DNA of 62,846 bases, from the NCBI GenBank assembly GCA_934513205.1, contig CAKSWU010000013.1, positions 1-62,846 on the forward strand, in the 5' to 3' direction. The DNA comes from an uncultured Faecalibacterium sp. (GTDB lineage: Bacteria; Bacillota; Clostridia; Oscillospirales; Ruminococcaceae). The position numbers and the translations under genes are program-made. The notes under the pieces are model-generated. The model was given only the letters and a program-made list of their open reading frames with translations, did not search any database and was not told where the DNA came from. Below, piece by piece: positions 23,484-32,946 of the stretch. Position 1 is the first letter of the stretch. Every line of letters starts with the position of its first letter.

Positions 23484-25061
23484 TCAGCCTGCCGGGTTCA
23501 GCAGCGACTGGAACCATGCACGGATGCCGTACTTGGTCTGCAGGGTCTTGAACATCGCAACCGTGGCGGTGTGGACCTTTTCGCTCATGGCGTTGCTTGC
23601 GGTGGTGGCAGCGTTCTGCTTTGCTTCCAGACTGTCTGCCGCAGCAACTGCTGCCTTGGTCTTCTGGAAGTCCTTCAGGATCTGCTTCTGGAGCGCCTTG
23701 TAGGTGGTCTTGACGCCTGCCTTATCCAGCTCCGAAACATTGCCGTAGGTCAGCAGGTTGGACAGCGCATCCCGTGCGCCGTAGAAGGAATCGGTCCAGT
23801 TTTCCGGATAGGTGTAATATCTGCCCTTCTGATCCTTGTACCAGACACCCTCGGCGGGCTGCTCCTCCGTGCGGGTCACGGTGCCGGGAGAGACCTTGTA
23901 GCAGGCGGCGGTGTCGGTGGTCAGCAGCGGATAGTAGGGCACGAACGCATTGTAGACGTTGTCGTCAAAGGCAGTCCACTCCACCAGTGCGGTGTCCAGT
24001 TCGCCCTGTGCGCTGACCTGAAAAACATGAGTCTCCACGTTGCCGGTCTTGGCGATGGGTTCGGTATGGAAGAAGCCCAGAACGTCCTCCACCGAGAACT
24101 TCTTGCTCAGCTTGATGTTGGACCAGACCGGAACGATCTGACCGTTTGCATCGACATTGCTCAGCGCAAAGTCATCTTCGGTGTAGCTGGTCTCGGTAAA
24201 GGTCTGCACACCGTTCAGGTAGTTCAGGCCGGCAGCCATCCGGGGCGACTGGCTGTCGCCGTTGTAGGAGGCGGTCAGGTCAATAACATTGGCAGCGGCA
24301 TCGCCCACAAAAGTACCGGCCTTCTGCGCCACCTCGATCAGGTTTGCGGATGCAACAACGTTGTCCGTGTCGTCCAGATCAATCTTGCCGATGGCGGCAA
24401 CGTTGGGCTGCATAAATGCAACGCTGGAGGACAGCTTCAGGGCGATGTAGGTGTGACCGGTCAGGTTCTCCACGAACCAGGTCTCGTTCTGGTCTGCAAT
24501 GAACACGCCGGAGCCGCCGGCGGCACCGGTAGTGTCGTAGATGGAGGTCAGCAGGGCAACGCCCTCCCGGGCGGTGGCGGCCTCGCTGAGCAGGACGGTG
24601 GTGATCTCGGCTTCTTCAATGCCGTCGTCCACATAGGGGTCCGCCGCCAGCACGCTCTTCATGCCGTAGAGGGTCTCGGTGGCAGAGACCATGACGCCCT
24701 TTTCGTTGGTGCCCGCTTCCTCATACGGGGTGTGGTCGTGGGTGCTGTCGCAGTCCGGGCAGACGCCAAGAGCATTGTCGTCCCGGCGTGCCGTGTAGCG
24801 GTAGCTGTCGTGGGTGAAGGTGTATTGGAAGCCGTAGCAGCCGTCGTAGACCTCTCCCGCCTTGTGCTTGCCGGCTGCGCTGACGTAGTACAGCTTGTTG
24901 TAGTCGTTGGTGCCCAGATCCTCGATGCGTCCGAACATGGTGGTGCCATCCTCGGTCAGGTCGCTGCCCACATAAAGCGCTGTGCAGGCAGAAGCCGAAC
25001 AGATCATGCTGAGCGTTGTCATCGCAACGATGACCGCTGCAGCGATTTTCTTGAGTTTCAT
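23484..25061 (-). CDS. Secreted C69-family dipeptidase
   Basis: A 525-residue Ntn hydrolase of peptidase family C69. A signal peptide (residues 1-25, KLKK then a hydrophobic core) ends in SASA. Cutting there would expose Cys26 as the N-terminal nucleophile (CTALYVG), so export would also activate the enzyme. A GRIEDLG motif follows, and a Cys-rich segment CPDCDSTHDH near residue 100 is unusual. A C-terminal coiled-coil-like helix (about 445-510) is rich in Ala and Lys. It should split dipeptides outside the cell. It is monocistronic with a consensus promoter. Confidence 0.9.
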   Translation of the reverse strand: MKLKKIAAAVIVAMTTLSMICSASACTALYVGSDLTEDGTTMFGRIEDLGTNDYNKLYYVSAAGKHKAGEVYDGCYGFQYTFTHDSYRYTARRDDNALGVCPDCDSTHDHTPYEEAGTNEKGVMVSATETLYGMKSVLAADPYVDDGIEEAEITTVLLSEAATAREGVALLTSIYDTTGAAGGSGVFIADQNETWFVENLTGHTYIALKLSSSVAFMQPNVAAIGKIDLDDTDNVVASANLIEVAQKAGTFVGDAAANVIDLTASYNGDSQSPRMAAGLNYLNGVQTFTETSYTEDDFALSNVDANGQIVPVWSNIKLSKKFSVEDVLGFFHTEPIAKTGNVETHVFQVSAQGELDTALVEWTAFDDNVYNAFVPYYPLLTTDTAACYKVSPGTVTRTEEQPAEGVWYKDQKGRYYTYPENWTDSFYGARDALSNLLTYGNVSELDKAGVKTTYKALQKQILKDFQKTKAAVAAADSLEAKQNAATTASNAMSEKVHTATVAMFKTLQTKYGIRAWFQSLLNPAG

Positions 25062-25111
25062 AACAGATCTCCCCTCCGTTTTCTTTTCAACGCACTTCGC
25101 TGATGTGACGC

Positions 25112-25140
25112 ATTATACACCTGTTACGCATAAAATGCAA
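25112..25140 (-). promoter_or_regulatory. Promoter of the C69 dipeptidase gene
   Basis: On the minus strand TTGCAT (25135-25140), 17 bases, TATAAT (25112-25117), about 50 bases before the ATG. Confidence 0.75.
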
Positions 25141-25318
25141 GCATATATGAAAATATAGTGTCAATATTCATGTTTGAATGAAAGATATTCACGCTCATTC
25201 CGTGCAGTGCCCCGCTCGCCCGCCTTGGGGCAGCGCCGGATGCCGTTTGGCATCCGGGTCATGCGCAGCCAATTTGCCCGATCTGCCGTGCTTTGTCCCC
25301 TGCAGGATCCGGCAAAGC

Positions 25319-25360
25319 AAAAAGCCTCTGTTCTCCATTGCATGAGAACAGAGGCTTTTT
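25319..25360. terminator. Bidirectional terminator in the 25062-25438 gap
   Basis: Perfect 15-base stem AAAGCCTCTGTTCTC around CATTGCATGA with A- and T-runs. It ends the large minus-strand catabolic operon. The rest of the 377-base gap holds the dipeptidase promoter and a small GGATGCC/GGCATCC hairpin near 25236-25257. Confidence 0.88.
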
Positions 25361-25438
25361 CCGCTCTGCATTCCATTTTGCTCTTCCCCGGAGCCATTTT
25401 GCGGCAGTCCCCCGATGGGCGGACTGTCCCGCCGGGAC

Positions 25439-25834
25439 TTACTTCATGGGCAGCTCACCCTTGGACTCCTGTGCCCAGTGCTCCACCACCATCTTGGGCG
25501 CGTACACAAAAATCGTGCGCATCTCGGTGTCACCGGTGTTCTTCAGCTCGTGGCGCTGCATCGGGGGCAGATAGATCACATCATCCGACTTGATGGGCAC
25601 CGGCTCTCCGTCAATGATCATCTCGCCGGTGCCGGACAGGATGATGTAGGTCTCCTCGGTCTCATGGGCATGCTCCGGCACACCGCCGCCGGGATGGACA
25701 TTTGCGGTGCCCACCACATAGTGCTCTGCCTGCAAGGGGCTGTCCACACCCACCAGAACGCGGGTACGGCGGCCTGCCGGGAACTCGGTGCCTTCAATAT
25801 CCTGATAAATGCTGATCTTATGGATCTCTGCCAT
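25439..25834 (-). CDS. Single-domain cupin protein
   Basis: A 131-residue cupin. Motif 1 is HPGGGVPEHAHETEETYIILSG with His, His and Glu metal ligands; motif 2, around MQRHELKNTG, provides the last His. Such proteins can be isomerases, lyases or ligand sensors. It is the last gene of the catabolic operon, 16 bases after a MaoC gene. GGGAGG before the ATG at 25834 sets the start. The specific reaction is unknown. Confidence 0.8.
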   Translation of the reverse strand: MAEIHKISIYQDIEGTEFPAGRRTRVLVGVDSPLQAEHYVVGTANVHPGGGVPEHAHETEETYIILSGTGEMIIDGEPVPIKSDDVIYLPPMQRHELKNTGDTEMRTIFVYAPKMVVEHWAQESKGELPMK

Positions 25835-25850
25835 GGTGTTCTTCCTCCCT

Positions 25851-26321
25851 TTATACTGCAAGGCTTTGCTGGAACACCGCCGACAGAAATGGGCGCTCCC
25901 CCTTCTGTGCGGTGCCAGCCTCGATCTTTTCCAGAATTTCTTTGCGTGCTGCGGTCACTTCGATGGTGACCCGCTGCTTTTCGGGGTCCACTGCTGTCAC
26001 CGTGCCTTTGACATAAACGGTATCGTTCAGCAGCACTGCACTGCTGAAGTGCACCTTCTGATATGCCGTACAGGACGCATCCCCGCACAGTCTGTTCAGG
26101 ACCGGTCCCACCAGACCCACCGTGAGCATCCCATGGGCAATGCGGCTGTGGTAGCTCATCGTCGCACCGAATGCTGCGCTGACGTGCTGAGGTGCATAGT
26201 CGCCGCTCAGCATCGCAAACATCATCACATCTGCCTCGGTCACGGTCTTTGCCGCATAGGCGGTATCCCCGACCCGAATTTCCTGTATGCACTTTGCAGT
26301 GACCGACTTATCCTGCGTCAA
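25851..26321 (-). CDS. MaoC-like hydratase, the copy with the Asp/His dyad
   Basis: A 156-residue hot-dog-fold protein of the MaoC/(R)-specific enoyl-CoA hydratase class. Its active loop reads SGDYAPQHVSAAFG. The catalytic Asp and His positions of the GDxNPxH motif are kept although the Asn is Ala. HGMLTVGLVGP follows as usual. It overlaps the previous MaoC gene by 4 bases, implying matched synthesis. Of three MaoC paralogues here it is the only one with both catalytic residues. Confidence 0.85.
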   Translation of the reverse strand: MTQDKSVTAKCIQEIRVGDTAYAAKTVTEADVMMFAMLSGDYAPQHVSAAFGATMSYHSRIAHGMLTVGLVGPVLNRLCGDASCTAYQKVHFSSAVLLNDTVYVKGTVTAVDPEKQRVTIEVTAARKEILEKIEAGTAQKGERPFLSAVFQQSLAV

Positions 26322-26755
26322 TGCTCCTCACCTCCTCTGCACATCCGAACGTTCTCCACAGACTCGCCCTGCATCACAAGCTCACCGGCGGCGTTGTAGG
26401 CGGTCAGCTCCACACGGACCCGTCCTTTTTCTTCGTCGATCTCCCTGACTTCGGCGCGGGTCGTAAGGGTGTCGCCCACCCGCATCGGCTTTATCACCGA
26501 AAAACGGCGTTCCACCGGGCAGGAGGAGGGACGGAGCAGACGGTTTACTGCGCCACCCATCATGCTGGCGATCAGCATGGGCGGGACCAAACGCATTTTG
26601 TAGCTGCTGTGCTGTCCATAGGTCTCGTTCAGGTACAGCGGGTTCATGTCGCCGCTCACTCCGGCAAACAATGTCACGTCCGAGGCGCTCACCGTTTTGG
26701 GAAACAGCGCAAAATCGCCCACATGCAGTGTTTTGGGAGGATAGCTCATTTCCAT
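26318..26755 (-). CDS. MaoC-like protein lacking the catalytic His
   Basis: A 145-residue MaoC-fold protein. The active loop is SGDMNPLYLNETYG: Asp and Asn-Pro are kept, but the His is Tyr. The VPPMLIASMMGG helix follows. AAGGAGG precedes the ATG. It is flanked by two other MaoC genes and probably forms a heteromer with the 25851-26321 product. Confidence 0.82.
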   Translation of the reverse strand: MEMSYPPKTLHVGDFALFPKTVSASDVTLFAGVSGDMNPLYLNETYGQHSSYKMRLVPPMLIASMMGGAVNRLLRPSSCPVERRFSVIKPMRVGDTLTTRAEVREIDEEKGRVRVELTAYNAAGELVMQGESVENVRMCRGGEEH

Positions 26756-26771
26756 CGTGTTCTGCCTCCTT

Positions 26772-27209
26772 TCAGTGCACCTGCATCAGTTCACGCACAT
26801 AGCCGTCTGCAACCATTTCATCATTCTGGTTGTACACAGTCGTGCGGACATAGACATATTTCTTTTCAAACACTTTCCTGGTCACCTCACCCACCACGGT
26901 GATGGTGTCGCCCACATAGACAGGCTTATAGAAGGTCAGCTCCTGATCAATGGTCACTGCACCGGGGCTGGCGATTTCGGTGGACACTGGCCAGGTATAG
27001 CTTGCCAGCAGTTCACTCTGCACGGCACAGCGCCCTGCAGATGTCGCTGCGGCAAACTCGGCATTGGTGCTCAGCGGCTGGCTGTCGCCGGTGATGCCGG
27101 CAAACAGCGTGACATCCGCCTCGGAAATGGTCTTGGAATAATACGCCTTCTGTCCCATGGGGATAGACTCGACGGTTTTTTCCTTTTCGTTCAATTCCAA
27201 CGTTGACAA
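26772..27209 (-). CDS. MaoC-like protein with degenerate active loop
   Basis: A 145-residue MaoC-fold protein. The loop reads TGDSQPLSTNAEFA: Asp is present, Asn is Gln and His is Ser. The start is placed at a TTG (27209), because GGGAGG lies 8 bases before it; an in-frame GTG at 27218 overlaps that site. It is the first of three adjacent MaoC paralogues, and structural or regulatory subunit function is likely. Confidence 0.78.
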   Translation of the reverse strand: MSTLELNEKEKTVESIPMGQKAYYSKTISEADVTLFAGITGDSQPLSTNAEFAAATSAGRCAVQSELLASYTWPVSTEIASPGAVTIDQELTFYKPVYVGDTITVVGEVTRKVFEKKYVYVRTTVYNQNDEMVADGYVRELMQVH

Positions 27210-27224
27210 AATCAGCACCTCCCA

Positions 27225-28244
27225 TCACTCCGGCAGCAGTGCCGCAAACTCCGCCGCATGTTCCGGTGAAAATGTCTTTTCCCCCGCTGCGATCTCGCGG
27301 ACCAGCCGGACCGCTGTATCGTTGAAGGGCGTCCGCACCCCGCGTTCCCGTCCTGTGCGGCAGACAAAGCCGTTCAGCGCCCCGATCTCGCAGGGGCGTT
27401 TTTTCTGCAGGTCCAGCATCATACTTGGGATGGCAGGCGCATTCAGTGCAAACAGCTCCGGCATCTTCGCCAGCACCTGCTGTTCTTCCCGCAGGGTAGA
27501 AAAGGCAAGCTCAGCGGGGTAATCGTACCCTTGCACCGGCTCAAACGTCACACCGGCGGCATGTCCCACCGCAACACACTCCCGCAGCAGATACAGCGCA
27601 ATCCTCCGCCAGCGTGCATCTTCCAATACAGCACCACATTTTCCGCCCAGAATGCTTGCCGGACAGCTGAGTGCCGCATTGATGAGCAGCTTGCTCCAGC
27701 GCAGACCCAGCAGATTTTCCACCGGCTCTGCCGGACAGAACAGTTCCAGCAGCACCTTTACCGGCTCCAGCTTCCGGAGATCTGTGCCGGGCAGCAGTCC
27801 GATTTTGAAATGCAGTGAACTTTCCGGCGGCGAGAGCCGTGCCTGCCCCGCTCCGGTGCGTACCGCATTCCATGTGACCACACCGCCCGCCACCCGGTCC
27901 GTACCTAGCGCTGCTGCCAGTTCCGGTTCCGGGATGCCGTTCTGCAAGGCGCATACGATTCCATCCGGAGCCAAATGCTCTGCCAGCAGGGGCAGTGCCG
28001 CCGTGTTTGCCATCTGCTTTGTCAGCAGAAAGATCACGTCATAGCGTCCGGACATCTGCTGCGGTGTGCACGCCTTTACCGGAACGGTCCACTCCCGCAG
28101 ACCCGTGATGCGTGCCCCATTGCGGCTCAGTGCATCCACATGCTCCTGATTGCGGGACACAAGCTCCACATCGACCCCGCTGCGGGTCAGCGCCGCGCCA
28201 AGCACTGTTCCCAGCGCCCCGGCACCGTACACCGCCGCCCGCAT
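27225..28244 (-). CDS. Ketopantoate reductase-like (PanE/ApbA) dehydrogenase
   Basis: A 339-residue NAD(P)-dependent 2-oxoacid reductase. The N-terminal Rossmann motif is GAGALGTVLGAAL. The mid-section shows FLLTKQ and ALQNGIPEP, and the C-terminal helical domain has LRWSKLLINAALSCPAS. Real PanE belongs with panB and panC; here the gene lies in a catabolic operon, so a different 2-oxo or 3-oxo acid is the likely substrate. Confidence 0.82.
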   Translation of the reverse strand: MRAAVYGAGALGTVLGAALTRSGVDVELVSRNQEHVDALSRNGARITGLREWTVPVKACTPQQMSGRYDVIFLLTKQMANTAALPLLAEHLAPDGIVCALQNGIPEPELAAALGTDRVAGGVVTWNAVRTGAGQARLSPPESSLHFKIGLLPGTDLRKLEPVKVLLELFCPAEPVENLLGLRWSKLLINAALSCPASILGGKCGAVLEDARWRRIALYLLRECVAVGHAAGVTFEPVQGYDYPAELAFSTLREEQQVLAKMPELFALNAPAIPSMMLDLQKKRPCEIGALNGFVCRTGRERGVRTPFNDTAVRLVREIAAGEKTFSPEHAAEFAALLPE

Positions 28245-28250
28245 CGCTTA

Positions 28251-29042
28251 TTACAGGCGGCGGATATGGAATCCGCCGTCCACATCAATGTAGTTGCCGG
28301 TAGTGTAAACAAAATCGTCATCGCACACCAGACGCGCGACCTTGCCCAGATCCTCCGGGGTGCCCCAGCGTGCAATGGGGAACTGACCCTCGGCGATGAG
28401 GCGGGTATACTTTTCGTGCACGACCTTGGTCATGTCCGTGTCAATGACGCCGGGGCGCAGCTCGTGCACCATGATGCCCTCCGCTGCCAAACGGTCGGCA
28501 TAACAGGTGGTCAGCATCATCAGGCCGGACTTTGCCACACAGTACTCCACACGGTTCGTAGAAGATACGGTCGCAGATGCCGAGCCAATGTTGATGATGG
28601 TTCCCCGTTTCGGCTCTTTTTCCGGGTCCCACGGCTGCTTGAGCATCTGATTTGCCACCAGCTGGGTCATAAACATGGTGCCCTTGAGCACGGTGCCTAC
28701 CACGAAATCAAAGCTTTCTTCGGTGGTCTCCAGCATGTCCAGACGGACCTTGGGTGCCACGCCCGCATTGTTGACCAGCACGTCGATCTTACCAAAGCGC
28801 TCGACCACAGCCTTCACGAAGCTCTCGCGGTCGGCAGCAGCACGGGTGTCGCCCTTCTGGTACAGATATTCCGCCCCGGCCGTTTCCAGCTTTGCCATGT
28901 TCTCTTTGTAATCCGGACGGTCGGGATCATTCAGATCATTCACGTCCAGGATCGCGATGTTATAGCCGTGTTTTGCAAGTTCCAGTGCAATGCCAAAACC
29001 AATGCCGCGGCTTCCGCCGGTCACAATTGCAGTCTTTCTCAT
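28251..29042 (-). CDS. Short-chain dehydrogenase/reductase (first of two)
   Basis: A 263-residue classical SDR. Cofactor loop TGGSRGIGFGIA, NNAG in DVLVNNAGVAPK, catalytic Ser in IGSASATV, and the YxxxK pair in EYCVAKSG are all present. It ends in a YIDVDGGFHI motif nearly identical to that of the second SDR at 32169, so the two are paralogues within one operon. It probably oxidises or reduces a ring or chain hydroxyl in the pathway. CAGGAGG precedes the ATG. Confidence 0.9.
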   Translation of the reverse strand: MRKTAIVTGGSRGIGFGIALELAKHGYNIAILDVNDLNDPDRPDYKENMAKLETAGAEYLYQKGDTRAAADRESFVKAVVERFGKIDVLVNNAGVAPKVRLDMLETTEESFDFVVGTVLKGTMFMTQLVANQMLKQPWDPEKEPKRGTIINIGSASATVSSTNRVEYCVAKSGLMMLTTCYADRLAAEGIMVHELRPGVIDTDMTKVVHEKYTRLIAEGQFPIARWGTPEDLGKVARLVCDDDFVYTTGNYIDVDGGFHIRRL

Positions 29043-29058
29043 CGTTCAGTCCTCCTGT

Positions 29059-30096
29059 TCAGCCCGGGTCTTTCGGGGCTGGTCCATCATCTTGTTTTGT
29101 CAGATCCCGGACCGAATTGCGTTCCACCAGCCTGCCCGGCACCACGATGTGGTTGCCGCGGGTAGCGGTGTCCCCGTCGATCTGCCGCATGAGGATGTCC
29201 ACCGACACGGTGGTGATCTGCTCGATCGGGTGATGCCATGTGGTCAGTGCCGGCAGCATGTACTGTGCACGGTCAATGTCATCATAGCCCACCACCGAGA
29301 CGTCCTGCGGGATCGAAAGCCCAAGGCTTGCCGCCGCGCTGTACACACTGTCCGCCAGCCAGTCACTGAACACAAAAAATGCAGTGGGGCGGTTCGGCGC
29401 GGCAAGCAGCCTGCGGGCTTCCTCATACGCCGTTCTGGTGCTTTCCGCACACAGATACGTTACTTCTTCGTCCGAGATGCCATATTTCCGGAATGCATCC
29501 TGACAGCCCAGGTAGCGTTCTTTGAAGTGTTGCTGGTTCAGATCACGAATGAGGCATGCCACGCGGCGGTGCCCGTTTTGCAGCAGACATTCCACCGCAG
29601 CGCATGCACCGCGGCGATTGTCGTTGGTGACGCAGGTAGCGTCCACATCCATCTCGCGATTGATCAGGATCACCGGCACATCGGTGTTCTGGATCAGGTT
29701 TCCGATCCGCTCCTGATTCTCATCACAAGCGATCCACACAATGCCCTCTGCCCCGAAGGAGCTGGCACGCTCAAAGCAGCGGTTTTCCACTTCTTCGGTG
29801 TTGTCCGAGATCCCCAGCAGGATGCTGTAATCGTGCTTGCGCAGATTTTCTTCAAAGCATGTAACCATCTTGGGGAAGAAGGCATTTGTCAGATCCGGCA
29901 CGATCAGCAGCACCGTGCGGCTTTTGCCGCCCTTGAGGCTGCGTGCCATCTGATTGGGCACATAGTGCATTTCCTCCGCCGCGCGCAAGACCTTTTTCTT
30001 GGTCTTGGCATCCACCAGCGGGCTGTCCGCAAGTGCCCGTGACACAGTACTGTAGGATACGCCTGCGTACCTTGCAACGTCTTTGATGGTTACCAT
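29059..30096 (-). CDS. LacI-family transcriptional repressor of the catabolic operon
   Basis: A 345-residue LacI/GalR protein. The HTH and hinge are TIKDVARYAGVSYSTVSRAL and PNQMARSLKGG. The effector domain (about 60-330) is of normal type. The gene lies inside the operon it most likely controls. Palindromes of the form TGCAAACGTTTGCA upstream of the first gene (41974 and 42231-42271) suit a LacI-class protein. The inducer is unknown. Confidence 0.9.
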   Translation of the reverse strand: MVTIKDVARYAGVSYSTVSRALADSPLVDAKTKKKVLRAAEEMHYVPNQMARSLKGGKSRTVLLIVPDLTNAFFPKMVTCFEENLRKHDYSILLGISDNTEEVENRCFERASSFGAEGIVWIACDENQERIGNLIQNTDVPVILINREMDVDATCVTNDNRRGACAAVECLLQNGHRRVACLIRDLNQQHFKERYLGCQDAFRKYGISDEEVTYLCAESTRTAYEEARRLLAAPNRPTAFFVFSDWLADSVYSAAASLGLSIPQDVSVVGYDDIDRAQYMLPALTTWHHPIEQITTVSVDILMRQIDGDTATRGNHIVVPGRLVERNSVRDLTKQDDGPAPKDPG

Positions 30097-30124
30097 ACTA
30101 CCACTCTGCCTTTACTCCAAATAT

Positions 30125-32092
30125 TTACTGGAATGCCGCGCCTTTGCGGTATTCCTGCCAGACTTTTTCAAACCATTCGGTCGTTTCCGGGATCGGTCTG
30201 CAGCCGCGCCAGTAGAAGGTGCATGCGCCCTGCGCATACTCCACCTCCTGTATGGTCTGCAGCATCGTCCCATCCTCCAGCACAAAGCGGAAAATCTCCG
30301 GCAGCGATCCCAGCGGTTTTTCGCCCGCCGGGTCGCAGATCAGGTAAGAGCCGCGGCTCCTGCCGCCCTGCTGGATGTAATTGCGAATCGCAGACAGATA
30401 TACGAACTGACTTACCGCCAGATCCCGTAACCGATAAAGTTGTCCCAGAAGCAAGGGAGTGGACAGCGATGCTTCTTTTTCGATGCGATGCAGCTGCTGC
30501 AGTGCTTCCTCACACGCCGTCTGTACCGCCTCACGCCCACGGATCACCGCGCCGCAGCAGGACATGCGCTCCTGCAGTGCTGCGCGCTCTGCAGCCACAT
30601 CAAAGCTGCCGCCGCGCTGCAGCGCCCGCATGCCAAACTCCATCGCAGTCCAGATCTGTTCCCCGGCCGCTGCAAGCACCTGCTGCTCGTCCGGCGGAGC
30701 AAGTGCCGCATCGTGGTGTGCGATGTAGGTCGCTGCACGGATGCCGCCCACCTGACCCGCATTCAGTGCCGTGCCGCCCGGGCGGTACACGCCATGGGTG
30801 CCGTTCACCTCACCTACCGGGTACAGGTGGCGGATGTTGCTCTGCCACCAGCAGTCCCCTGCCAGTCCGCCGTTGTTGTGCTGGGCACAGATGGCGATCT
30901 CCAGCGGCTCGGCGGCAAGGTCGATGTTGTGGCTGCGGTACAGCTCAATGGCGGCGGGGTTCATTGCCGCAAGGCGCTGGATGGGCAGCTCCTGCATGGA
31001 ACCGGACTCCCGCAGATATTCCAACGCTTCCTCGCTGAGCTTTGTGTAATCCATTTTGCCATCGGTCAGTGCACAGCGCGGGTTGCGCCGATAATCCAGA
31101 AAGACGCGCCGTTTTTTCTGCACCGTTTCGATGTAGATCAGGATGTCGATCAGCGAAGAGCCATAGCTGCGGGTCTTGCGCGGGTCAAAGGGCCACTGAT
31201 AGCCCTTGAGGAAGATCGCGTTGAGCTGAGACTGCGCATCCGGAAAAGCATCCTCCAGAAACTCCCGCTCATCGCCGCCGTTCTCATCGGTGGAGATGTA
31301 GCAGGGCAGCACCTGCTGGTAGCTGCCGGAAAGGTTCCAGCGGAACTTGATGGATGCAATGCCATACTGTGACTCGGTGAGGTTTTTGCCCCGTGCACCT
31401 GCACGCAGCGCCAGACCCATGCCACCGGTCTGCGCCGTGGGATACACGGAAGTCTTGTACATTCCGGCTTCGCCGCCGGTGGCGTAGATCACATTTGCTG
31501 CGCCAAACACCACATAGGTCGGTTCCTGCTTTTTGTATTCCAGCGCCAGTACACCAATTGCTTTTTTCTGTTTCCCGTCCGGTGCCGTAAGGATCTCCAG
31601 AACCTGATAGCCTTCCAGGATCCGGACACCCAGTTCCTTTGCTTCCTCGATCAGCCGTTCCGTCATGTACCTGGAAGTCAGCGGACCTGCCGAAATGCCG
31701 CGTTTGAACGGATCGTGGTCCGTTTTGTAGCCCACATATTCCCCATACCGATTACAGGGAAATGGCACTCCGATATCGACCAGATGGAAAAACGCTCTTG
31801 TCGAGACCGCCGCTTCCGCCAGCGCGATATCCCCATCCACGCAGCCGCCGTCAAACAGCGTCTGTGCCATCTGACGCACACTGTCCGGCGTGGTTCCGGA
31901 ACTGGTAAGCTTATAGTAGGTCTGCTTGTCCGAGCCAGTATTGCGCGAGGTTCCAAAGGTCAGTCCCTCGGTAAGCACTGTTACGTCCTGTATGCCCTGT
32001 TTTTTCAGGGCGATCGCGGCATTTAAGCCTGCCGCTCCACTCCCTACAATTATAACATCGCTGCACCGGAATGTAAATTTCTTCGTTTCCAT
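30125..32092 (-). CDS. FrdA/aspartate-oxidase-like FAD oxidoreductase
   Basis: A 655-residue flavoprotein. The FAD site is DVIIVGSGAAGLNAAIAL, followed by TSRNTGSDKQTYYK. A capping domain spans about 230-330. The C-terminal flavin motif PVGEVNGTHGVYRPGGTALNAG resembles fumarate reductase, aspartate oxidase and related fumarate-like reductases. No haem or quinone subunit is nearby. It could reduce or dehydrogenate a C=C next to a carboxylate in the operon's substrate. The start at 32092 has AAAGGA upstream. Confidence 0.85.
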   Translation of the reverse strand: METKKFTFRCSDVIIVGSGAAGLNAAIALKKQGIQDVTVLTEGLTFGTSRNTGSDKQTYYKLTSSGTTPDSVRQMAQTLFDGGCVDGDIALAEAAVSTRAFFHLVDIGVPFPCNRYGEYVGYKTDHDPFKRGISAGPLTSRYMTERLIEEAKELGVRILEGYQVLEILTAPDGKQKKAIGVLALEYKKQEPTYVVFGAANVIYATGGEAGMYKTSVYPTAQTGGMGLALRAGARGKNLTESQYGIASIKFRWNLSGSYQQVLPCYISTDENGGDEREFLEDAFPDAQSQLNAIFLKGYQWPFDPRKTRSYGSSLIDILIYIETVQKKRRVFLDYRRNPRCALTDGKMDYTKLSEEALEYLRESGSMQELPIQRLAAMNPAAIELYRSHNIDLAAEPLEIAICAQHNNGGLAGDCWWQSNIRHLYPVGEVNGTHGVYRPGGTALNAGQVGGIRAATYIAHHDAALAPPDEQQVLAAAGEQIWTAMEFGMRALQRGGSFDVAAERAALQERMSCCGAVIRGREAVQTACEEALQQLHRIEKEASLSTPLLLGQLYRLRDLAVSQFVYLSAIRNYIQQGGRSRGSYLICDPAGEKPLGSLPEIFRFVLEDGTMLQTIQEVEYAQGACTFYWRGCRPIPETTEWFEKVWQEYRKGAAFQ

Positions 32093-32168
32093 GATTTGCA
32101 GTCCTTTCTGCACCAGCAAACTTTTTATCCGCCCTTTCGCTGTTCCTCACCTCTTTTTGCTCTGCAGA

Positions 32169-32942
32169 TCACAGAGTACGAATGTGGAAGCCGCCGTCCA
32201 CATCCAGATAGTTGCCCGTGGTATACGCCAGTTGATCGCTGCACAGCAGGGAGACCGCGTTTGCCACGTCCTCTGCTGTGCCCCACCGTGCAATGGGAAA
32301 CGCCCCCTGCGCAATGAGCTTGTCGTATTTTTCCTGCACGGTGGTGGTCATGTCCGTGGCAATGACGCCGGGCCGCACCTCATGCACCAGAATTCCCTCC
32401 GGAGCGAGGCGTGCCGCATACAGCTTGGTCAGCATGGACACCCCCGCCTTGGACACGCAGTATTCGCCGCGGTTCACAGACACCACATCTGCCGAGCAGG
32501 ACGAAACGTTGACGATGGTGCCGCGCTTGACCCTGCCTTCCATCGAGAGCCCGATCATGTGTTTTGCAATGAGCTGGGTAAAGAACATGCTGCCCTTTGT
32601 GTTGACGCCCAGCACACGATCGTAGCTTTCCTCGGTCATCTCCAGCAGGTCGGTGCGGGTCTTGGGTGCCACGCCCGCGTTGTTGACCAGAATGCGGATC
32701 TCGCCCAGCGTTTGGACCGCCTCCTGAGCAATGCGCGCACGGTCCGCGCTGCTGCCCAGATCTCCGCTGAACCAGCTGAACTCTGCACCGTCCGCTTTCA
32801 GCGCGGCTACCGCATCGGGGTAGCGCTCCTGCGGACCCGTGCTGATGATCCCCACCCGGTATCCGTCTTTTGCCAGCTGCCGTGCCGCCGCAAGACCGAT
32901 GCCGCGGCTTGCTCCGGTGATCAGCGCTGCATCTTTTTTCAT
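32169..32942 (-). CDS. Short-chain dehydrogenase/reductase (second of two)
   Basis: A 257-residue SDR with TGASRGIGLAAAR, LVNNAGVAPKTR, Ser in VSSCSADVV and YCVSKAG. It is strongly alike to the SDR at 28251 in the VAPK and DVDGGFHI regions, suggesting duplication and specialisation for two steps or stereocentres. The start was set at 32942, where the Rossmann strand begins; the longer frame to 33068 is a shadow of the upstream gene. It lies 4 bases after the epimerase gene. Confidence 0.9.
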   Translation of the reverse strand: MKKDAALITGASRGIGLAAARQLAKDGYRVGIISTGPQERYPDAVAALKADGAEFSWFSGDLGSSADRARIAQEAVQTLGEIRILVNNAGVAPKTRTDLLEMTEESYDRVLGVNTKGSMFFTQLIAKHMIGLSMEGRVKRGTIVNVSSCSADVVSVNRGEYCVSKAGVSMLTKLYAARLAPEGILVHEVRPGVIATDMTTTVQEKYDKLIAQGAFPIARWGTAEDVANAVSLLCSDQLAYTTGNYLDVDGGFHIRTL

Positions 32943-32946
32943 CGGA

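Noticed and set aside
25439..25834. Direct naming of the cupin as a known isomerase or dioxygenase
   Set aside because: Metal ligands are visible but nothing in the sequence picks a reaction.
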